A stretch of 64,000 nt of DNA from Novosphingobium sp. Its GTDB lineage: Bacteria; Pseudomonadota; Alphaproteobacteria; Sphingomonadales; Sphingomonadaceae. The position numbers were made by a program, and so were the translations under genes. Location: assembly GCA_024236235.1 (NCBI GenBank), contig JACKKV010000008.1:29681-93680 (forward strand), in the 5' to 3' direction. Under the pieces are notes generated by a model. It had not been told where the DNA came from and did not search any database. It was given only the letters and a program-made list of their open reading frames with translations. How positions within the stretch are numbered: position 1 is the stretch's first letter; each line of letters opens with the position of its first letter. Shown here piece after piece: positions 59,362 through 64,000 of this stretch.

Positions 59362-60905
59362 CAGTGCGCCCCCCCATGCGCGGCGTGTTCATCCTGAGCG
59401 TGCCCGGCGTTTTTCGTGGGCTCGCTCAACTTCAACCGCGCGTCCCCCAACGGCGCGGCGCGGGCAACGCGCGCATCCAGCGCAGCGATATCCTCGCGCA
59501 TCGGCGCCAGGAAGCTTTCAGGATAGACGCCCATCCACAGCACCGCCGCCGCGATGGGGGCGAGCATCAGCCATTCGCGCGGGGATAGGTCAGGCATGGC
59601 AGCCGCATCGGCATTCTTTTGATCACCGAAGGCAACCCGACGGTAGAGGTAGAGCATATAGGCCGCGCCGAGAATGATGCCCGTGGTGCAGACCAGCGCC
59701 ACCCAGCTCGACACCTGATAAATACCTGCAAGGCTCAAAAACTCGCCCACGAACCCGCTGGTGCCCGGCAGGCCAATGCTGGCCATGGTGAACAACAGGA
59801 AGAACAGCGCATAATAAGGCATATTGATCGACAGCCCGCCGTAACGGTCAATCTCGCGCGTGTGCAGCCGGTCGTAAATCACGCCAACGCACAGGAACAG
59901 CGCACCCGAAACCAGGCCGTGGCTGAGCATGACGATCATCGAGCCTTCCAGCCCCTGCACGTTGAAGGCGAACAACCCGACCGTGACGATCGCCATATGC
60001 GCGACTGAGGAATAGGCGATCAGCTTCTTCATGTCGTGCTGGACCAGAGCGATCAGACTGGTCACGACCACCGCAATCATTGACAGCGCAAAAATCAGCC
60101 AGGCGAACTGGGCGCTCGCTTCCGGGAACATCGGCAGTGAGAAGCGGATAAAGCCATAGCCACCCATCTTAAGCAGCACGCCGGCCAGGATCACCGAACC
60201 GGCTGTGGGCGCCTGCACATGCGCGTCGGGCAGCCAGGTATGCACCGGCCACATCGGCATTTTTACCGCAAAGCTGGCAAAGAAGGCCAGCCACAGCCAG
60301 GTCTGCGCGCGCGGGTCGAAATCATAGGCCATCAGCGTGGGGATGTCCGTCGTCCCGGCTTCATTCACCATCCACAGCATCGCAATCAGCATCAGCACCG
60401 AGCCGAGCAGAGTGTAGAGGAAGAATTTGTAACTGGCGTAAATCCGGTCCTGCCCGCCCCAGATCCCGATAATCAGATACATCGGGATCAGGCCGGCTTC
60501 GAAGAAGATGTAGAACAGGAACAGATCCTGCGCCGCAAAGACGCCGATCATCAGCACTTCCATCAGCAGGAAGGCCGCCATGTATTCGCCCACGCGCTTT
60601 TCAATCGATGCGCTGGCAAGGATACAGATCGGCATCAGAAAGACGGAGAGCATGATCAGCATCAGGGCGATGCCATCAATGCCAAGCGCCCACTGGAACC
60701 CTGCGAACAGGGGCGCACGTTCCACAAATTGCCATTGCGCGCCGCCAATATCGAAAGAGGCCCACAGGAGGATGCCGAGCGCAAAATCGACCAGTGTTGC
60801 CGCCAGCGCCAGATTGCGTGCCAGCCTGGCGTCCGCGAACAGACAGGCCACCCCTGCCACCAGCGGCACGAGCAACATCAGCGAGAGGATGGGGAAATCG
60901 TCCAT
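59361..60905 (-). CDS. nuoM: NADH-quinone oxidoreductase subunit M
   Basis: Antiporter-like subunit of complex I, 514 residues. Helix-5 Glu is in LLMEVLMIGVF; a second proton-path region is LPDAHVQAPTAGSVILAGVLL, and the Lys-bearing helix is QHDMKKLIAYSSVAHM. The C-terminus carries a short His-rich tail (AQDEHAAHGGAH). Four bases after nuoL. Confidence 0.96.
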   Translation of the reverse strand: MDDFPILSLMLLVPLVAGVACLFADARLARNLALAATLVDFALGILLWASFDIGGAQWQFVERAPLFAGFQWALGIDGIALMLIMLSVFLMPICILASASIEKRVGEYMAAFLLMEVLMIGVFAAQDLFLFYIFFEAGLIPMYLIIGIWGGQDRIYASYKFFLYTLLGSVLMLIAMLWMVNEAGTTDIPTLMAYDFDPRAQTWLWLAFFASFAVKMPMWPVHTWLPDAHVQAPTAGSVILAGVLLKMGGYGFIRFSLPMFPEASAQFAWLIFALSMIAVVVTSLIALVQHDMKKLIAYSSVAHMAIVTVGLFAFNVQGLEGSMIVMLSHGLVSGALFLCVGVIYDRLHTREIDRYGGLSINMPYYALFFLLFTMASIGLPGTSGFVGEFLSLAGIYQVSSWVALVCTTGIILGAAYMLYLYRRVAFGDQKNADAAAMPDLSPREWLMLAPIAAAVLWMGVYPESFLAPMREDIAALDARVARAAPLGDARLKLSEPTKNAGHAQDEHAAHGGAH

Positions 60906-60909
60906 AATC

Positions 60910-62928
60910 TTACTTCACCATCACCCAGCTGATCGCGGCGACTAGGCCGAGCAGCATGATCAACGCATAGGAATAGAGATAGCCCGACTGCACCTTCTGG
61001 GCATATCCGGAACCGCGCGCCACGACCCAGGCCGCGCCGTTCGGACCGAACCGGTCAATGATGCCGATATCGCCAATTTTCCAGAACTGGCGGCCCAACC
61101 AGAAGGCGGGGCGCACGAACAGGACATTGTAAAGCTCGTCAAAATACCACTTGTTGTACACGAAAGCGTGCAGCTGGCGGAAATTATTGACGAATGCCGC
61201 CGGCAGCTCCGGATTGCGGATATAATTGTTCCAGGCAATGAACAGGCCGATCAGCATCACAATACCCGGCGTCAGCTTCACCCACAGCGGGACGTGATGC
61301 ATCGCATGAACCAGATGCTCATTATAGAAGATCGCGCCGTTCCAGAAGCTTTCACTGTTGATGAAGGCATCATTGAAGACGAAGCCCGCAAACACCGCAC
61401 CGACTGACAGCACGAGAATCGGCACGAGCATGGACCACGGGCTTTCATGCGGGTGATAGCCCGCCGTGCCATCGCCATGATCGGCATGGCCATGGTCATG
61501 CCCGTCGTCGCCATGATGATGCTCGTCATGCACTGCATGCTGGATATGTTCGGATCCGGCCCAGCGCGGCTTGCCGAAGAAGGTCAGGAAGACAAGCCGC
61601 CAGCTGTAGAAGCTGGTCAGCAGGGCGGCGAAGCTGCCCAGCATGAAGGCCAGTGTGCCCAGTTCCGTGCCGCTGCCGAAGGCGGCTTCCAGAATGGCGT
61701 CCTTGGAATAGAAACCGGCAAAGCCGAATACGCCGATCACGCCAACACCAGTGATCGCCAGCGTGCCCGCAGTCATTACCCAGAAGGTGATCGGAATATG
61801 CCGGCGCAGATCGCCGTAATAACGCATGTCCTGTTCATGGTGCATCGCATGGATCACGCTGCCCGCGCCCAGGAAGAGCAATGCCTTGAAGAAAGCATGC
61901 GTGAACAGGTGGAACATGGCCGCGCCATAGGCGCCCACGCCCGCCGCGAAGAACATGTAGCCCAGCTGCGAACAGGTGGAATAGGCGATCACCCGCTTGA
62001 TATCCCATTGGCAAGTGCCGACCGTGGCCGCGAAGAAGCAGGTTAGCGCGCCGATGACAGTGACGAAGGCAAGCGCAACCGGCGCGGCTTCGAACATGGG
62101 CGACAGGCGGCAGACCATGAACACCCCCGCCGTCACCATGGTGGCAGCGTGAATCAGTGCGGAAACAGGCGTCGGGCCTTCCATCGCGTCCGGCAGCCAG
62201 GTGTGCAGCCCCAGCTGGGCCGATTTGCCCATCGCGCCGATGAACAGCAGGATGCACAGCACCGTCATCGTATCGATGCGTGCGCCGAGGAAGCCGATGG
62301 TCGAAGCTCCTTTCATCGCGGGCGCGGCGGCGAGAATTTCAGGGATCGAGGTCGTCTGGAACACCAGCCAGGTGCCGAAAATGCCGAGCATGAAGCCAAG
62401 GTCGCCCACGCGGTTTACGACGAAAGCCTTGATCGCGGCCGCACATGCGCTGGGCTTCTTGAACCAGAACCCGATGAGGAGGTAGGACGCCAGGCCCACC
62501 CCTTCCCAACCGAAGAACATCTGGACGAGGTTGTCCGCCGTCACCAGCATCAGCATGGCGAAGGTAAACAGGCTGAGATAGGCGAAGAAGCGCGGCTGAT
62601 CCGGATCTTCCTCCATATAGCCCCAGCTATAAAGATGGACGAGCGCGGACACGGTGGTGATCACCACCAGCATGACCGCAGTCAGCGCATCGACCCGCAG
62701 CGCCCAGTCAAAGCTGAGCGTGCCTGATTGCACCCATTGCAGAACGGGGGTGACGCCCGCTTCCGCGCTGCCAGTCACGAAGCCGATGAAGATCGGCCAG
62801 CTCAGCGCGCAGGACAGGAACAGCCCGGCCGTGGTCACCGCCTTGGCGGCGGTATTGCCGATCATGCGATTGCCGAGCCCGGCAATGAGCGCCGCCAGAA
62901 GGGGCGCGAAGACGATCGCCTGGATCAT
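60910..62928 (-). CDS. nuoL: NADH-quinone oxidoreductase subunit L
   Basis: Distal proton-pumping subunit of complex I with the lateral helix, 672 residues. Core motifs include FFGWEGVGLASYLLIGFW, WLPDAMEGPTPVSALIHAATMV and DIKRVIAYSTCSQLG. A His/Asp-rich insertion occupies about residues 460-500 (EHHHGDDGHDHGHADHGDG), inside a loop of the C-terminal part. The protein is otherwise full length. Confidence 0.96.
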   Translation of the reverse strand: MIQAIVFAPLLAALIAGLGNRMIGNTAAKAVTTAGLFLSCALSWPIFIGFVTGSAEAGVTPVLQWVQSGTLSFDWALRVDALTAVMLVVITTVSALVHLYSWGYMEEDPDQPRFFAYLSLFTFAMLMLVTADNLVQMFFGWEGVGLASYLLIGFWFKKPSACAAAIKAFVVNRVGDLGFMLGIFGTWLVFQTTSIPEILAAAPAMKGASTIGFLGARIDTMTVLCILLFIGAMGKSAQLGLHTWLPDAMEGPTPVSALIHAATMVTAGVFMVCRLSPMFEAAPVALAFVTVIGALTCFFAATVGTCQWDIKRVIAYSTCSQLGYMFFAAGVGAYGAAMFHLFTHAFFKALLFLGAGSVIHAMHHEQDMRYYGDLRRHIPITFWVMTAGTLAITGVGVIGVFGFAGFYSKDAILEAAFGSGTELGTLAFMLGSFAALLTSFYSWRLVFLTFFGKPRWAGSEHIQHAVHDEHHHGDDGHDHGHADHGDGTAGYHPHESPWSMLVPILVLSVGAVFAGFVFNDAFINSESFWNGAIFYNEHLVHAMHHVPLWVKLTPGIVMLIGLFIAWNNYIRNPELPAAFVNNFRQLHAFVYNKWYFDELYNVLFVRPAFWLGRQFWKIGDIGIIDRFGPNGAAWVVARGSGYAQKVQSGYLYSYALIMLLGLVAAISWVMVK

Positions 62929-62932
62929 GCCC

Positions 62933-63238
62933 TTACCCCCTCATCCGGTTGACGTCGTCCACCGCGATGGAGCCACGGCCACGGAAATAGATCACCAGAA
63001 TGGCAAGGCCAATGGCGGCTTCGCCCGCCGCCACGGTCAGCACGAACATGGCGAAGATCTGCCCGGTGAGATCGCCCAGGAAGGCGCTGAACGCCACCAG
63101 ATTGATGTTCACGGCCAGCAGGATCAGCTCAATCGCCATCAGGATGACGATCACGTTCTTGCGATTGAGGAAGATCCCCTGCACGCCCAGCACGAACAGG
63201 ATCGAGCTGACGACCACATAGTGTTCGATTCCGATCAC
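62933..63238 (-). CDS. nuoK: NADH-quinone oxidoreductase subunit K
   Basis: A 101-residue membrane subunit of complex I with three helices. The two buried acidic residues used in proton transfer are visible in VILMAIELILLAVN and AAGEAAIGLAIL. Start is GTG at 63238 overlapping the nuoJ stop (GTGA). Confidence 0.96.
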   Translation of the reverse strand: MIGIEHYVVVSSILFVLGVQGIFLNRKNVIVILMAIELILLAVNINLVAFSAFLGDLTGQIFAMFVLTVAAGEAAIGLAILVIYFRGRGSIAVDDVNRMRG

Positions 63239-63852
63239 AGCTGAACTCCCTTGCCCACTTCGGGCTTCACATTAACCGTCGCCTCATCAGGGCGGCGGCG
63301 CACCTGGCGGCTGACGTCCTGCGGGCGGGTGTCCTTGCGGGCCCGATGCGTCAGCACGATCGCGCCGACCATCGCCACCAGCAGGATGATGCCCGCCGTT
63401 TCGAACAGGAACAGATATTTCCCATACAGCAGCGCGCCGATCGCCTCGATGTTGCTTGCTCCCGCAGGAGCCGCGCCACTACCGTCTGGCGTACCGAGCG
63501 CGGCCTTGCCGCCGTTGTTGGCGACCACGCCGACGAACAGTTCGATGGCAAGGATCACCGCGATCAAGATGCCCAGCGGGAAATTGCGGATGAACCCGGC
63601 CCGCAGCTCGGCGAAATCGATGTCGAGCATCATCACCACGAACAGGAACAGCACGGCTACCGCGCCGACATAGACGATGACCAGCAGCATCGCGATGAAT
63701 TCCGCGCCCACCAGTACCATCAGCCCCGCCGCGTTGAAGAAGGCGAGGATCAGCCACAGGACCGAGTGGACCGGGTTGCGCACCATGATGACGAACACCG
63801 CGCTGGCGATCGTCACGAAGGCGAACAGGTAAAAGGCGATTACATGGATCAT
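63235..63852 (-). CDS. nuoJ: NADH-quinone oxidoreductase subunit J
   Basis: A 205-residue membrane subunit with five helices: AGLMVLVGAEFIAMLLVIVYVGAV carries the pi-bulge region of helix 3. The C-terminal extension after the last helix is charged and cytoplasmic. Eighteen bases after nuoI. Confidence 0.95.
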   Translation of the reverse strand: MIHVIAFYLFAFVTIASAVFVIMVRNPVHSVLWLILAFFNAAGLMVLVGAEFIAMLLVIVYVGAVAVLFLFVVMMLDIDFAELRAGFIRNFPLGILIAVILAIELFVGVVANNGGKAALGTPDGSGAAPAGASNIEAIGALLYGKYLFLFETAGIILLVAMVGAIVLTHRARKDTRPQDVSRQVRRRPDEATVNVKPEVGKGVQL

Positions 63853-63870
63853 TGGTGCCCCCGCGCGCCC

Positions 63871-64000
63871 CTATCGATACGGCGCATCGGCTTCAAGGTT
63901 CGCGGCAATCGCCCGCTCCCACTTGTCCCCGTTCGCCAGCAGTTTGGCCTTGTCGTAGAGCAGTTCCTCGCGCGTTTCGGTCGCATATTCAAAGTTCGGC
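63871..64000 (-). CDS. nuoI: NADH-quinone oxidoreductase subunit I, C-terminal part (cut by window edge)
   Basis: Only the last 42 codons are in the window. They read NFEYATETREELLYDKAKLL and end in AADAPYR-like residues (ANLEADAPYR), the standard NuoI C-terminus. The ferredoxin-type iron-sulfur motifs lie beyond base 64000. The stop is TAG at 63871-63873. Confidence 0.93.
   Translation of the reverse strand, partial: PNFEYATETREELLYDKAKLLANGDKWERAIAANLEADAPYR

Noticed and set aside
1..64000. CRISPR arrays, insertion sequences, prophage genes, rRNA
   Set aside because: No regularly spaced repeats, transposase or integrase motifs, phage structural genes or rRNA sequence were seen on either strand.

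Overview
The window reads as a chromosomal segment of a high-GC alphaproteobacterium of the order Sphingomonadales (Erythrobacteraceae/Sphingomonadaceae type). The support is the fused ispDF gene, the dusB-ntrB-ntrC-ntrY-ntrX order, trpEGDC followed by moaC-moeA-lexA-comEC-gltX-gltA, the E1-beta subunit with a lipoyl domain, folate-type TrmFO, an alphaproteobacterial GTTC-N7-GTTC SOS operator and a nuo operon followed by birA-coaX-RNase J-DUF1467. Genes are densely packed, with many ATGA, GTGA and TGATG overlaps. No gap between genes exceeds about 300 bases. I see no rRNA, CRISPR array, transposase or prophage.

Layout. 1-6.5 kb: nitrogen-regulation phosphorelay genes ntrX (cut by the window edge), ntrY, ntrC, ntrB and dusB on the minus strand. 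6.5-19.3 kb: housekeeping genes, including ispDF, a CinA-like amidase, a Coq10/RatA START protein, lipA, a beta-carbonic anhydrase, a NYN-LOTUS protein, a secreted TPR-like protein, gyrA, a YhhN membrane enzyme, trmFO, an EF-hand protein and a squalene/phytoene-synthase-like protein. 19.4-25.3 kb: a two-module cluster of two TadG-like and four TadE-like proteins, with none of the Tad assembly machinery beside it. 25.3-30.2 kb: pdhAB, an ftsB-like gene, tRNA-Arg(CCT) with a partly duplicated 3' end, DUF1178, a nitrilase-family amidase and grxC. 30.2-35.9 kb: a small heat-shock gene behind a RpoH-like promoter and a ROSE-like RNA thermometer, then pyrG, secG, tpiA and a PpiD-like foldase. 36-47.5 kb: trpEGDC, moaC, moeA, lexA, comEC, gltX, gltA. 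47.5-54.4 kb: a signalling and polarity neighbourhood described below. 54.4-64 kb: DUF1467, RNase J, coaX, birA and nuoN-M-L-K-J-I (nuoI cut by the edge).

The most unusual part is 47.7-54.4 kb. Four minus-strand genes appear to form an operon: an HPt-like protein whose phospho-histidine position is Met, a membrane protein resembling a catalytically degraded inositol-phosphate cytidylyltransferase/CDP-alcohol transferase, an unrecognised protein of about 315 residues, and a histidine-kinase-like protein whose phosphoacceptor histidine is Pro. They diverge from an 876-residue protein with two N-terminal membrane segments and a long coiled coil, an architecture close to the Caulobacter polarity factor TipN. 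A CtrA-like sequence lies in the shared intergenic gap and another just upstream of the 315-residue gene. Similar TTAA-type motifs precede both TadG genes. This suggests, without proving it, that the surface cluster and the polarity neighbourhood share cell-cycle control.

Regulatory signals that can be read directly are a triple GTTC operator at lexA, the hsp20 promoter and thermometer, strong terminators after the TPR-like gene, tRNA-Arg and hsp20, and a hairpin after gltA that covers the start codon of a small membrane-protein gene. Functional calls rest on recognised motifs and family knowledge; no database search was run.
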